64,000 bases of DNA from Jatrophihabitans sp. (GCA_036399055.1 DASWNX010000040.1:1-64000), one strand, 5' to 3'; shown: positions 25,331-34,895, counted from the first letter of the stretch. The notes: generated by a model not told the origin, from the sequence alone. Made by a program: numbers and translations.

Positions 25331-26257
25331 ATGGCCGCACAGAAGGCGCCGACAGAGCATCTCCTCACTCCTGCCGACGTGGCAGCCCTGGTCTTCGTCG
25401 ACCCGAAGACAGTCAGCCGCTGGGCCAGCAAAGGCAAGATCGCCTCCACGCGCACCCCGGGTGGTCATCGGCGATTCCGCAGCTCCGACGTTCAAGCGCT
25501 CATGTTCGAGGTTCTGAGTGAGGGCCTCCTCCGGGCCGAAGCCATCAGCCCACTGATCAATAAGGGCACGAACCACCTGAGGCCTCAAGGGCGGCCTCGT
25601 GCCAATGGCGTCGAGGAGCCTCGGGTCACGCCTGCCACGCGCGACACCGGCTACGTCGCAGCTGATGCCACCGCTGAGGCCGTGCTGGCCGAGGCGGTCG
25701 CCATCGTGCTGGAGACACAGGCCCAGGCAGCCGCAGAAGCCGTGCTGGAGACGGCTGCATCGGTCGCGGTAGCTGCAGAGCGGGCGGCATCGGCAGCGGT
25801 GAAGGCGCGTCGCGCAAGGGCATTGGCCGCTGCTGAGGCTGCGCAGGTGATTGCCGGCGAGGCGGCCCTGGCCGCAGCCGCGATGCGGTCGCTGGCCACA
25901 GCGCAAGCGGCACGCCTGGCCGAGGCGGCGGCTCAAGCCGAGCGGCTCGTCAGCTCCTCAGGCACCAAGGCTCATACCTCACTCGTCGCGGCACGCATGG
26001 CCGCAACGGTGCAGGCTGCCGCTGACCTAGCTACGGCCGACAGCGCTCTGGCCGCGGCACGCGTCGCTCAAGCAGTCACAGACGCTGCGGCACACCTCGC
26101 GGTAATGGTGGCTGCGTTCGACCTTTCCCTGGAGCGGGAGGCCGTCGCCACGGCGCAGGCTCTTCACGACCTGACGCTGGAGACCGCCCACCAGGTAGCT
26201 CAGAGAGACTGCGTGACGGCCCGACAAGCCTCGGACCTGTGGAATGCCCGCACCTGA
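25331..26257 (+). CDS. BldC/MerR-type DNA-binding domain fused to a long Ala-rich helical region
   Basis: 308 residues. Residues 8-62 are a winged helix of the BldC/MerR kind: LLTPADVAALVFVDPKTVSR, WASKGKIASTRTPGGHRRF. After a short linker, about residues 110-300 are almost pure Ala/Glu/Arg/Val helix, expected to form a long coiled coil or bundle, unlike ordinary BldC, which is about 70 residues. ATG 25331 has GGGGGAG 5 bases upstream; upstream in-frame codons are not conserved in character. It is divergent from the MMPL/ABC operon and is the best candidate regulator of it. The function of the helical part is unknown. Confidence 0.75.
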   Translation: MAAQKAPTEHLLTPADVAALVFVDPKTVSRWASKGKIASTRTPGGHRRFRSSDVQALMFEVLSEGLLRAEAISPLINKGTNHLRPQGRPRANGVEEPRVTPATRDTGYVAADATAEAVLAEAVAIVLETQAQAAAEAVLETAASVAVAAERAASAAVKARRARALAAAEAAQVIAGEAALAAAAMRSLATAQAARLAEAAAQAERLVSSSGTKAHTSLVAARMAATVQAAADLATADSALAAARVAQAVTDAAAHLAVMVAAFDLSLEREAVATAQALHDLTLETAHQVAQRDCVTARQASDLWNART

Positions 26258-26324
26258 CGCTGGGATCGCGCCGCAAGGGGAACGGGGACCGCTCCGGTGC
26301 AGCGGCATGCGCCATCGACTGTCG

Positions 26325-26384
26325 CAGACCAGCGCTCAGGGTTGGGGGACGGGCAGTGGCGCAGGCGCCCCGTCGGCGCTGCGT
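26325..26384 (-). repeat. Right direct repeat: 3' end of the DUF6544 gene
   Basis: The partner of the 60-base copy at 18616-18675. Here it is in place as the last 16 codons and stop of the DUF6544 gene plus about a dozen bases after the stop. Confidence 0.85.
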
Positions 26385-27505
26385 GGGTTGTAGACGATGT
26401 CATCGAAGTGGAGCTCGACGTAGGTGAACCAGCCTTCCGGGCTGGGGGCGTGCCACCGTCCCTCGCCCGAGGTGAGAACTCGATGTCCGTGCTCCTCGCG
26501 GTGGCCCGACAGCGGCGTCGACCATCTCTGCCGGGTGAAGGACTTCCCGTCAGCCGAGGCACGGAGCCGGTCGTCGGACACGAAGTCGATCAGGTCGTGA
26601 TCGTCGTTGAAGGTCAGCTCCGCTGCGACCGTCTGGTCTCCGTTGGTGAAGACACCCCGGACGTGCCGGGAGTCCACGGCGGTCCATCGAATGGGGGCGT
26701 CGACGATCGCGCCGGGGGCGAGGACGACGAGGTCGTTGAATACCGTGACGGTCTCTCCGCGGTCCATCTCGGGACCGGAGGCGTCGACGACGGTGACCAG
26801 CGAGAGCACCTTCGCCCGCATGGTGGCGGTGGCGTCGCCGTACACGTGCAGCACGGTGACCGGCAGTCCGGATCTTCTCGCGTCCATGATGAACACGCGT
26901 TGCGGACGCGGACCGAAGGTGTTGACCTGCTTGCCGGTGAACGACATCCACGCAGCGTCCGCGCTGCTGCGGATACGGCCGTGAAAGTCGGCGTAGAAGC
27001 TGGTCACTCGCGGTTGACCGACGGCCCCGGATCGCCGGATGTAGGCCGCGAGAGGGCCGGGCAGGACGGCAAGGTCCGACTCGGTCAGGACAGCAGGCGT
27101 GGGGTCGACATCGGTGAGCGCCTGGGTCGCCTGCTCCTGCCACCGGGCGTGGAAGCTGGTCGGGCCCGAAGAGAGATACCACCACGCCGCGACGAGCAGC
27201 AGAAGGACGTTGAGCAGCGTGCCGGCCTTCGCGTCGCTCCACGAGGTCACGATGGCGGCCTGGGAGACGATCGCGCCGCAGGCGGCGATCAACCACCACC
27301 CGGTGGGCGCTCCTACAGCGATGAGCACAGCGCAAGCGAGGACGAGGAGCGCCGCAAGCAGCCACAGGACGCCGCCTCCGGCTCCGATCGGTTGCTCGAG
27401 CTGGGCAACGTCTGCCCACCCGAAGCCCTTGGCGGCGCCGAGTAGATGGATGAGCCCGTGGCCTCCGAGCACAGCGGTCACGGCCCAACGGAGAACGTTG
27501 GTCAC
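26336..27505 (-). CDS. DUF6544-family membrane protein
   Basis: A 389-residue protein with four hydrophobic segments in the first 115 residues, then a soluble domain (about 140-375) with FYADFHGRIRSSADAAWMSF and the terminal block SGEGRWHAPSPEGWFTYVEL. I recognise this as the DUF6544 type found in many bacteria with no settled function; my recall of the name is moderately certain. GTG 27505 has AAGGAG upstream. The gene is monocistronic. Its 3' end is duplicated 7.7 kb away. Confidence 0.7.
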   Translation of the reverse strand: MTNVLRWAVTAVLGGHGLIHLLGAAKGFGWADVAQLEQPIGAGGGVLWLLAALLVLACAVLIAVGAPTGWWLIAACGAIVSQAAIVTSWSDAKAGTLLNVLLLLVAAWWYLSSGPTSFHARWQEQATQALTDVDPTPAVLTESDLAVLPGPLAAYIRRSGAVGQPRVTSFYADFHGRIRSSADAAWMSFTGKQVNTFGPRPQRVFIMDARRSGLPVTVLHVYGDATATMRAKVLSLVTVVDASGPEMDRGETVTVFNDLVVLAPGAIVDAPIRWTAVDSRHVRGVFTNGDQTVAAELTFNDDHDLIDFVSDDRLRASADGKSFTRQRWSTPLSGHREEHGHRVLTSGEGRWHAPSPEGWFTYVELHFDDIVYNPRSADGAPAPLPVPQP

Positions 27506-27603
27506 GGAAGATCAGCTCCTTCCACCCACCACTCTCCTCCTAGTCGCGGCAGGCTGACCCCGTTGACCTGACGAACCCCCGTTGACCTGATGCCGTGGTG
27601 TCG

Positions 27604-28413
27604 CTACCCGCGCCGAGCGAGGTGCTGAAGCTGCCGTTCATGCACGTTAGGTAGGAAATCCTTTCCATACGCTGATGGACCCAGCCGTGGGTCGCTGGGG
27701 TCATGGGCTTCATGCAGGGCGAGCACGTACACGCGATCCTGTTCGATCCGGGCGCGCAACTGATCAGCTCCGCCGATGGACCCGTGACCCGGGACGACGA
27801 CAGCGACGTCGCCCACGGTGCCCTCGAGCAGCCGCAGCGCGGCGAGGTAGTCCTCAATCGGGCCCGCGGCGCCGCTCAAGTCGAGCATCGGGATCAGGAC
27901 ATCAGAGAGCATGTCGCCGGCGACGAGCACGCCGCGCTCCTTGATCAACAGCGCCGCATGGCCCGGGGCATGCGCGTGATGCTCGACAATCCGGACTTCA
28001 GGGCCATCCCAAGGAATCCGCGCGGTGTCGGCGGGCAGGCCGGTGATGAGGCCGAGCAGGTCCAGCGGCACCTGCTCGACGATGTCCGGCGGTATCAGCT
28101 CGGCGACGCGGGCCTTCGCACCCGCGTCCGACAGCCGAGCTCGGACAGTGGCCGCGCAGCGGGCCGTGCCGTAACGAGGCGCCGCGCCGAGCCGGGCGTG
28201 CCAGAGCAGGTGATCCCAATGAGGATGCGTCGAGAAGCCGGCCACAACGGTCTGGCTCACATCGGACAGGTCGTTCGCGAGGCAGGCCATCTCGTGGTCT
28301 TGCACCCCGGGGTCGATGAGCAACACGCCGGCCCGGCCTTGCACGACAACGGCGTTGCTCTGGAGGAATTCGCTCTGGTGGACCAGCACACCGTCGGCGA
28401 CCTGGCGCAGCAC
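27604..28413 (-). CDS. Metallo-beta-lactamase fold hydrolase
   Basis: A 269-residue MBL-fold enzyme with the zinc motif STHPHWDHLLW (His 63, His 65, Asp 67, His 68), a second metal ligand region HAHAPGHAALL, LVAGDMLSD, and a final VVPGHG. Such proteins hydrolyse thioesters, lactones or similar bonds; this one is not a classical beta-lactamase and its substrate is unknown. GTG 28413 is chosen because GGAAGGAG lies 5 bases upstream and the fold begins at VLRQVADGVLVHQ. Confidence 0.88.
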   Translation of the reverse strand: MLRQVADGVLVHQSEFLQSNAVVVQGRAGVLLIDPGVQDHEMACLANDLSDVSQTVVAGFSTHPHWDHLLWHARLGAAPRYGTARCAATVRARLSDAGAKARVAELIPPDIVEQVPLDLLGLITGLPADTARIPWDGPEVRIVEHHAHAPGHAALLIKERGVLVAGDMLSDVLIPMLDLSGAAGPIEDYLAALRLLEGTVGDVAVVVPGHGSIGGADQLRARIEQDRVYVLALHEAHDPSDPRLGPSAYGKDFLPNVHERQLQHLARRG

Positions 28414-28622
28414 GGGACTCCTTCCGCCTGTGGTGTGCAACCGCTTGTCTAGACGGTAGTACCTGGCGGTAATGGATTGCAGGCAGTCTGGGCGAGCGCA
28501 TGAACCGCGGTCGGGTGCCCGATAAAGCGCCGCCATCGAGGTGTTCGGCGATCGCTGGAGCCTGCGCCGGCAGCGCGGCGACACATGCGCGCTACGGTTG
28601 CCTTCGCACGTAAGGGGACGGC

Positions 28623-29369
28623 ATGCCGGTGTGGGCCGAAGCAGGGTTGTGGGGGTTGCTCGCAGGGGCCGCTCTGGTCATCGGCGCCGCGGTGGCGTGG
28701 GTATTGCCAGTGCCGCAGAAGGTCGTCGCCAGCGTGATGGCGTTCGGCGCCGGGGTGCTCATCGCGGCTCTCTCCTTCGACCTCGTTGACGAGGCTGAGA
28801 CCACGGGTGGTTTGGCGGCTACGACAATCGGCTTCCTCGGTGGCGCGGCCGTGTACGTGGCGGCAAACGCCGCGCTGGCCCGGCGCGGCGGCCGACACCG
28901 CAAACGGTCGCAGGAACAGCCGTCCGAAAGCGAAAGCCCAGGCAGCGGCGGGGCAATCGCGATCGGCGCGCTGTTGGACGGCATACCGGAGTCCATCGTC
29001 CTGGGCCTGACGTTGTTCGGCGGCGGTGGCGTCGGAGTTCCGGTCCTCGCAGCGATCTTCATCTCGAACCTGCCCGAGGGGCTGTCCAGCGCCGCAGGGA
29101 TGAAGAAAGCCGGGCGCGGCGCCCGCTACGTCTTCGGCGTGTGGGGCGGCATCGCCCTGGCCAGCGGCGCGGCAGGACTCATCGGAGCTCTGACCCTGGA
29201 AGGGGCCTCGCCTCAGGTGATCGCGGTGATCACCGCGGTTGCCGCCGGCGCGATCCTGGCCATGGTGGCCGACACGATGATCCCCGAAGCGTTCGAGAGC
29301 ACCCACCTCTACGCGGGGTTCATCGCGACCCTGGGCTTCATCCTGTCCTTCGCGATCGAGCGCATCTGA
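28623..29369 (+). CDS. ZIP-family metal transporter
   Basis: A 248-residue protein with about eight hydrophobic segments and a variable hydrophilic loop (about residues 80-110) between the third and fourth, as in ZIP carriers. The metal-binding helices read ALLDGIPESIVLG and ISNLPEGLSSAAG, matching the H/DGxPE and NxPEG signatures of the family, which imports zinc or other divalent metals. The usual His of the first motif is Asp here. ATG 28623 is preceded by AAGGGGA. It is the last recognisable accessory gene before the glnA 3' copies. Confidence 0.87.
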   Translation: MPVWAEAGLWGLLAGAALVIGAAVAWVLPVPQKVVASVMAFGAGVLIAALSFDLVDEAETTGGLAATTIGFLGGAAVYVAANAALARRGGRHRKRSQEQPSESESPGSGGAIAIGALLDGIPESIVLGLTLFGGGGVGVPVLAAIFISNLPEGLSSAAGMKKAGRGARYVFGVWGGIALASGAAGLIGALTLEGASPQVIAVITAVAAGAILAMVADTMIPEAFESTHLYAGFIATLGFILSFAIERI

Positions 29370-29411
29370 ACGAGGCCCTGTCCGCTGACAAGGCCTCGAC
29401 CGATCGTCTCT

Positions 29412-29437
29412 CAGATGTCGTAGTACAGCTCGAACTC
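29412..29437 (-). pseudogene. 3'-end copy of glnA (copy 1)
   Basis: On the minus strand it reads EFELYYDI then TGA. The real glnA ends EFELYYDI then TAA at 32829. Twenty-four of about 25 bases match, and the match stops abruptly upstream. It lies 43 bases beyond the ZIP gene. Confidence 0.8.
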
Positions 29438-29517
29438 CAGCAAGGCTTGGTGGCTGCAGCAACTCTGGTCGGGCACGGGCTGGGTAAACCTTTATCAGAG
29501 CGTCTGACGGAACTTGG

Positions 29518-29541
29518 ATGTCGTAGTACCGAACTAGGCGA
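29518..29541 (-). repeat. Partial 3'-end copy of glnA (copy 2)
   Basis: ATGTCGTAGTAC at 29518-29529, followed by CGAACT, equals the glnA 3' end with four bases (AGCT) missing. On the minus strand it reads RYYDIQ, so the stop codon has been lost. It is about 80 bases from copy 1. The match is short, but its position supports it. Confidence 0.55.
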
Positions 29542-29792
29542 GGACCAGCTGGACCTTGACCATCGACGACGTCAGAAGCTTGATGTTGGTTGCGTGATTC
29601 CATGTTGGATCGCTCTTCGAACCACTTCCAGCGCTCCGCCTGCTGGTTCATCAGCATTTCGATGGCCGACCGCGTCTCCGACCCGACCCGCTCCACCTGG
29701 TCACCGACGCGATCGATCTTGGCGTCGAGCTGATCGATGCGGCGCGCTGTCCCTAGATTCGGTTGCCGACGATCTTGGCCCTCATTGCCCAT
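29542..29792 (-). pseudogene. N-terminal fragment of a coiled-coil protein fused to a glnA 3' scrap
   Basis: ATG 29792 has AGGAAC upstream, and the first 70 codons look genuine: RRIDQLDAKIDRVGDQVERV and ETRSAIEMLMNQQAERWKW form a likely coiled coil. The frame then runs into the glnA copy 2 (RYYDI) without a stop and continues as low-quality sequence antisense to the ZIP gene, so the native 3' end is missing. It is read here as a gene cut at an insertion border. It could still be expressed as a longer chimera. Confidence 0.5.
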
Positions 29793-29802
29793 GGGGCTGT
29801 TC

Positions 29803-30132
29803 CTAAGTGCTTTGGAGGACCGCGGTTGAGCTAACGAGCTTGATGAGCACCAGGTCAGCTGACGCTTCGACCTCGGTAGTGATTGAGCCTCCCGTGATCA
29901 TCACGCGCCGAACCGTTGGGTGGACTTCGGCCAGCCAGCGAAGTAGGGCCTTGCCGTCATACCCGTCGATGTCCTGGTCACAGATGACAACGTCGATCAT
30001 GGGCCAAGGTGCGAGGTCGGCTGTTGACGCGAACGCCGATGTCCAGGTCTCAACAGTGTGACCAGCTCCTTTGAGCAGCAGCTCGAACAGCGGGGCTATC
30101 TCTCGTACGTCTTCAACGATCAGGAGGCTCAT
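29803..30132 (-). CDS. Stand-alone response regulator receiver domain
   Basis: A 109-residue single receiver domain without an output domain. The acidic pair is E7-D8 (SLLIVEDVREIA), the probable phosphoacceptor is D52 (VVICDQDIDGYDG), the switch Thr is about 80 (VMITGGS), and the conserved Lys is about 98 (LVLIKLVS). Such proteins relay phosphate or bind partners. No histidine kinase is present nearby, so the donor is unknown. The start is ATG 30132; GTG 30150 is an in-frame alternative. It sits in the lower-GC block next to the glnA copies, 11 bases from the coiled-coil fragment. Confidence 0.8.
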   Translation of the reverse strand: MSLLIVEDVREIAPLFELLLKGAGHTVETWTSAFASTADLAPWPMIDVVICDQDIDGYDGKALLRWLAEVHPTVRRVMITGGSITTEVEASADLVLIKLVSSTAVLQST

Positions 30133-30495
30133 GTGGGAGAGCCCACTCACGCTGGCAGCGCGTAGGTGTTCAGGTGGACGTCATCGTCGCGAACGAGGTC
30201 ACACCGCCGCCCGGCTGACGTTGGTTGCGATAGGCACCGATGATCGCCAGCGCCCCACGTGCATATGAACTTGGCCAACGCGGGCCGCCGCCCTCCTCAG
30301 CGGCACATTTGGGCGCTTGGGATGTCGTCCGATTGGACTTCGGGACACGGCAGCACGATGCGAACATCATCACCTTGGTAGATAATGACGTTTGCCTCAT
30401 AGCCATAGTGCTCGCGAGGTTAGCTGCGTACGGGCGTCCCCAGGTGGAGATGTCTGGAGACGCCAGCGTAAGGAGTTCGGCAGCGCCACTCGCTA
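30133..30495. other. Intergenic stretch, nothing recognised
   Basis: About 360 bases of mixed GC content. Short ORFs on both strands have no ribosome binding site or family resemblance. I see no repeat or hairpin of note; a promoter for the receiver gene must lie at its left end. Confidence 0.4.
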
Positions 30496-30780
30496 CTAGG
30501 GTTTTGCGCGCTTCGTGTGGGCGTAGACGAACACCGTGGCCAGGGACACGATGTCGACGGTTCCGAGCACCGTACCGCTGAGGGCGTGATCGCCATTGAT
30601 CAGCCAGCCCGAGACACCAAGAAACGCGAGTGAGATGCTCCAGCCCGACCAGAAGCCCATAACGTTGAGCCGATACGGCTCTCGCTCGCGCCGATACTGT
30701 CGTTTCATGATCAAGCGGAGCTGCTTGCGGGTCGCCTCATCAGCCTGCTGGTAGACCTCGAGTTCCTCTGAGAGCGCCAT
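30496..30780 (-). CDS. Small two-helix membrane protein, unknown family
   Basis: 94 residues: a charged helical N-terminus (EVYQQADEATRKQLRLIMKR then QYRREREPYRL), followed by two hydrophobic segments (about residues 45-60 and 68-85) and a basic tail. Its ATG overlaps the stop of the upstream gene (ATGA at 30780-30777), so the two are translated together. No family recognised. Confidence 0.65.
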   Translation of the reverse strand: MALSEELEVYQQADEATRKQLRLIMKRQYRREREPYRLNVMGFWSGWSISLAFLGVSGWLINGDHALSGTVLGTVDIVSLATVFVYAHTKRAKP

Positions 30781-31436
30781 CAGTTAGACCCACTCACGTG
30801 TGGAGGAATGATTCCCGATCGCCGGGCCCGGAGCACGGCCGCTTCCAAGTCAGCACGAGCATCCGAGAAGACTTCCTCGATAGAGCGGATCGGTGACGAG
30901 TTGAGCGGTATCAGCCCGAACGAGAAAGCATGGCCGACGCCGTCAATGAAGGGTTGGGCAGCCGTCATCGGCTCAGATGCCACGCGCACGATGGACAAGC
31001 CCTCCCGCGTCGCTCTACTGCGCAACCTGGACCGTGCTCGCTCAAACCGATATGCAAGGGGCCTTTCCGCTCTAGCTGGGCGGGGACGCAGCGGGGGGCG
31101 TTCGGCTCGGCTACTGGCCTCTAACTGTGCCCTCATCAATCGTTCGGCGTCTTTTTGGTGAGGTGAGGCCGCCGCTTCTCTGTCCTCTTCACCCAGTTTG
31201 TCCTCTAAGTAAGCCATTATTCGAGCGGTGTCTGCTTCGCTCAGGAGGACGGCACTCGCTGCGAGATGACTATTCACGAAAGTTATCTCGCCCATAGCAA
31301 CGGCGGCGATTGAATCGGCACCTGAGGCACGGATACGGTGACGGTGTCTGACCCCTTCAACCAGGAGGACAGTGCCAGCGCCGAGTCCGGCGCTTACGAC
31401 CCAGGCAGCCGCGTCCACGATGGTCTCCAGCGTCAC
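30780..31436 (-). CDS. Unknown protein with N-terminal membrane anchor
   Basis: 218 residues. One hydrophobic helix near the N-terminus (AAWVVSAGLGAGTVLLV) is followed by a His/Arg cluster, an acidic helical part (EADTARIMAYLEDKLGEED), and a basic Arg-rich middle. I do not recognise a family. GTG 31436 is chosen because GGGGGTAG precedes it by about 5 bases; the upstream extension is of low quality. It forms an overlapping pair with the two-helix protein gene downstream. Lower GC than the backbone suggests recent acquisition. Confidence 0.6.
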   Translation of the reverse strand: MTLETIVDAAAWVVSAGLGAGTVLLVEGVRHRHRIRASGADSIAAVAMGEITFVNSHLAASAVLLSEADTARIMAYLEDKLGEEDREAAASPHQKDAERLMRAQLEASSRAERPPLRPRPARAERPLAYRFERARSRLRSRATREGLSIVRVASEPMTAAQPFIDGVGHAFSFGLIPLNSSPIRSIEEVFSDARADLEAAVLRARRSGIIPPHVSGSN

Positions 31437-31750
31437 AGCGCTACCCCCTTTTCGGACCTTCAGGACGTGATTGCATCGTAGTGGCACGCCGCGTGAACGC
31501 GAGAATGCGCGTCCACCGAGGCCACACGAGTCACCTATAGGCCTGGAATGTCTACGGGGAGAGAAGAATGAGGGCCATGGTCTCCGGAGTCCCGATCCGG
31601 CGTGAGGTATTCCCCTCTGGCTCAAGTGCTTGTGCCGAAGCGGACTCCCCAGGCATTAGCTGATCAATTAAGTCGATGTGTCAAGCAACTGCAACGACCT
31701 GCGATTACGACATGGAGGCGTGGGACGCTGAGCCCTATCTGTTTGGCTCC
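31437..31750. other. Intergenic stretch, nothing recognised
   Basis: About 314 bases between two minus-strand genes. It should hold the promoter of the operon at 31436. Short plus-strand ORFs here lack ribosome binding sites. No repeat or RNA gene is seen. Confidence 0.4.
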
Positions 31751-32296
31751 CTACGGCGTGCTCGACGGAGGCGGTTCAGGCGCGTCCCTTGCGGCGATGG
31801 CGGCCTGGATGTGCTTGCTGAGATACGTCATGAGCGCGGCGCTATAGGCCATTGCGTAGTCATGGTGCTGGTGGCGCGGGTCGACAAGTCCCTCTACTCG
31901 GCCACCAGGCTTGAGGTTCACGACGTTGCTAAACCAGGCCACCTCGTCGAGCTCATCGTTGTCGTTGACGTGCGTCAGTGGGTCGCGGATGTCCTTCAGC
32001 TTCGGAATGCCTGCTTCGAATGCAGCTTGCGCCGCGACGAGCTCATCCGGCCGGCGAAACACTTTGATGATGGAGATGCCCGCTGCTCGGATGCGGCCGA
32101 GTTCGTAGATGTAGTAGTCCAAGTCAGTGCCCGGATTAGCGCCATGGTTGGTTACTTCGAAGTCAGATCCTTCGAACAGCTTGGGTGCGTTGGCAGCTCG
32201 GTCGATGATTCGTTGGCGCTGAGTCTCCAGGCCGTGGGTGAAGCGTCGCAGCGCATTCAGGAACCGACTAGCTGCCTTGTCATAGTCCCGAGCCAT
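31751..32296 (-). CDS. Hypothetical helical protein, unknown function
   Basis: 181 residues, soluble and helical. The N-terminus is ARDYDKAASRFLNALRRFTH; the centre has NPGTDLDYYIYELGRIRA and IKVFRRPDELVAAQAAFEAG, and later DPLTHVNDNDELDEVAWF. No family is recognised. ATG 32296 is preferred; GTG 32320 is in frame. The neighbours are also unknown, and base composition is lower in GC than the flanking backbone. Confidence 0.6.
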   Translation of the reverse strand: MARDYDKAASRFLNALRRFTHGLETQRQRIIDRAANAPKLFEGSDFEVTNHGANPGTDLDYYIYELGRIRAAGISIIKVFRRPDELVAAQAAFEAGIPKLKDIRDPLTHVNDNDELDEVAWFSNVVNLKPGGRVEGLVDPRHQHHDYAMAYSAALMTYLSKHIQAAIAARDAPEPPPSSTP

Positions 32297-32330
32297 GCGC
32301 CGGACGGTACCGGGGGCCACGTGCGTTCGG

Positions 32331-32558
32331 TTAAACCGCCCCGGCCGATTCGGCGAGCTTCTGACGACGCCACGTGATGAAGACGTTGCGGGCGCTCCGA
32401 TCAGCCTGGCTTGGCTTCCAGCGCATCCAAGACTTGTAGCAGTTCAGACAGAAGTTGCTCCTGAGGCGATCATCCTTGACGCTCGTCAACACCACGGCGC
32501 AGCACTGGCACTCGGCGACTGTTGAGACACGGCCTCGTAGCTCCTGATCGACTGTCAA
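32331..32558 (-). CDS. Small Cys-rich (zinc-finger-like) protein
   Basis: 75 residues with two paired cysteines, ECQCCAVV and NFCLNCYKSW, about 20 residues apart, consistent with a treble-clef or zinc-ribbon finger, followed by a basic Trp-containing tail. The only start giving this frame is TTG 32558, without a good ribosome binding site, so the call is tentative. Possibly a mobile-element-type DNA- or RNA-binding protein. Confidence 0.45.
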   Translation of the reverse strand: MTVDQELRGRVSTVAECQCCAVVLTSVKDDRLRSNFCLNCYKSWMRWKPSQADRSARNVFITWRRQKLAESAGAV

Positions 32559-32828
32559 AACGTTGTCCGAGGCAACTACTGGTCATCAAGTAAACAGCTA
32601 GGACCCGCTGACGATCGAGCCATCAATACTCTGCCCGACTGCGAACTCACGGCTTCATCCGCGAGGGTCGTAGGTTCAAGCCTGAGCCTTTCGCCGGGCT
32701 CCGATGGGGCACACGACAACGACCAGCCCCCGCCATCAACGACTACCAACGACAAGCGTGGAGGCCAGCAATGACGGGGGATGGAAGGGTCTGAGGCCCA
32801 AAGCGCGGGGAGCGCTCAAGGCACGCTA
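32559..32828. other. Gap before glnA 3' end, with a tRNA-like 3' half
   Basis: No gene is seen. Around 32640-32705 the sequence contains GGTCGTAGGTTCAAGCC, like the variable region and T-arm of a tRNA, but the T-stem pairs poorly and no D-arm or acceptor partner is found upstream. It could be a decayed tRNA fragment carried by a mobile element, or chance. Confidence 0.3.
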
Positions 32829-34253
<1,425 letters not shown>

Positions 34254-34413
34254 CTACCGGGTCCTTGTCGTCTGCCTTGGGTGGGGTGGGAGATCACATA
34301 AGGTGCTGCCAACCTAAGGGCGGCCGATTGCTGCCTGGTGTCCCGAGTGTTTCGGCGACGTTACGCCCACCGGCCCGGGTTAGCAGACTGGCGCGACGGT
34401 GAACGGACGCCGG

Positions 34414-34881
34414 TCAGTGCACGATCACGGCGGTGTCGGTCAACCGGTCGTGCAGGCCGCGGAAGTCCTGGTCGGCCACCAGCGCCGGAACCAGCGTCAG
34501 CAGCAGCGTCGTGCGCACCAGCGCCCGAAGCGGTCCGATGGGCAGGGTGGCGTCCACCCGGATCACCCGCAGGCCGGTCAGGTACATGCCCAGCGACCGG
34601 CCGAACAGCAGCAGCCCGATGAGGTAGTCCAGAGCCAGCGGGATCAGGCTCCACTGGCCGGGCAGGTGCGCGGCCAGGCCCGGCAGGTCCCGGGGCGGTG
34701 CGAACAGGCTCGCCACCAGCCCGGCGGCCAGCATGTCGAGCACGAAGGCCCAGATCCGGCGGCCGGTCGGCGCCAGTGATCCCGGCCCGGACGGCGGCAG
34801 GCCGATCAGCTGGCCGCGATAGGGCTGAGTCGAGCGGCCGGGCTGAGCCGGTCCACCCGGCTGAGCCGGTCCGTCGGGCAC
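34414..34881 (-). CDS. RDD-family membrane protein
   Basis: 155 residues. After a Pro/Gly/Gln-rich N-terminus, the RDD core shows the Arg in PTGRRIWAFVLDMLAAG, the Asp in the same helix, and GRSLGMYLTGLRVIRVD before a last helix and FRGLHDRLTDTAVIV. RDD proteins have three or so membrane segments; some are ion antiporters, most are unknown. It lies 14 bases downstream of the DUF4191 gene, an order kept beside glnA in mycobacteria. Confidence 0.9.
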   Translation of the reverse strand: MPDGPAQPGGPAQPGRSTQPYRGQLIGLPPSGPGSLAPTGRRIWAFVLDMLAAGLVASLFAPPRDLPGLAAHLPGQWSLIPLALDYLIGLLLFGRSLGMYLTGLRVIRVDATLPIGPLRALVRTTLLLTLVPALVADQDFRGLHDRLTDTAVIVH

Positions 34882-34895
34882 GGTGAGGCAGCGAC

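Noticed and set aside
28449..29541. Long minus-strand continuation of the coiled-coil ORF across the ZIP gene
   Set aside because: It is antisense to a well-supported ZIP transporter and has low-complexity composition; only the first 70 or so codons look real.
30170..30406. Minus-strand ORF of 78 codons
   Set aside because: No ribosome binding site, no domain character, and composition like non-coding sequence.
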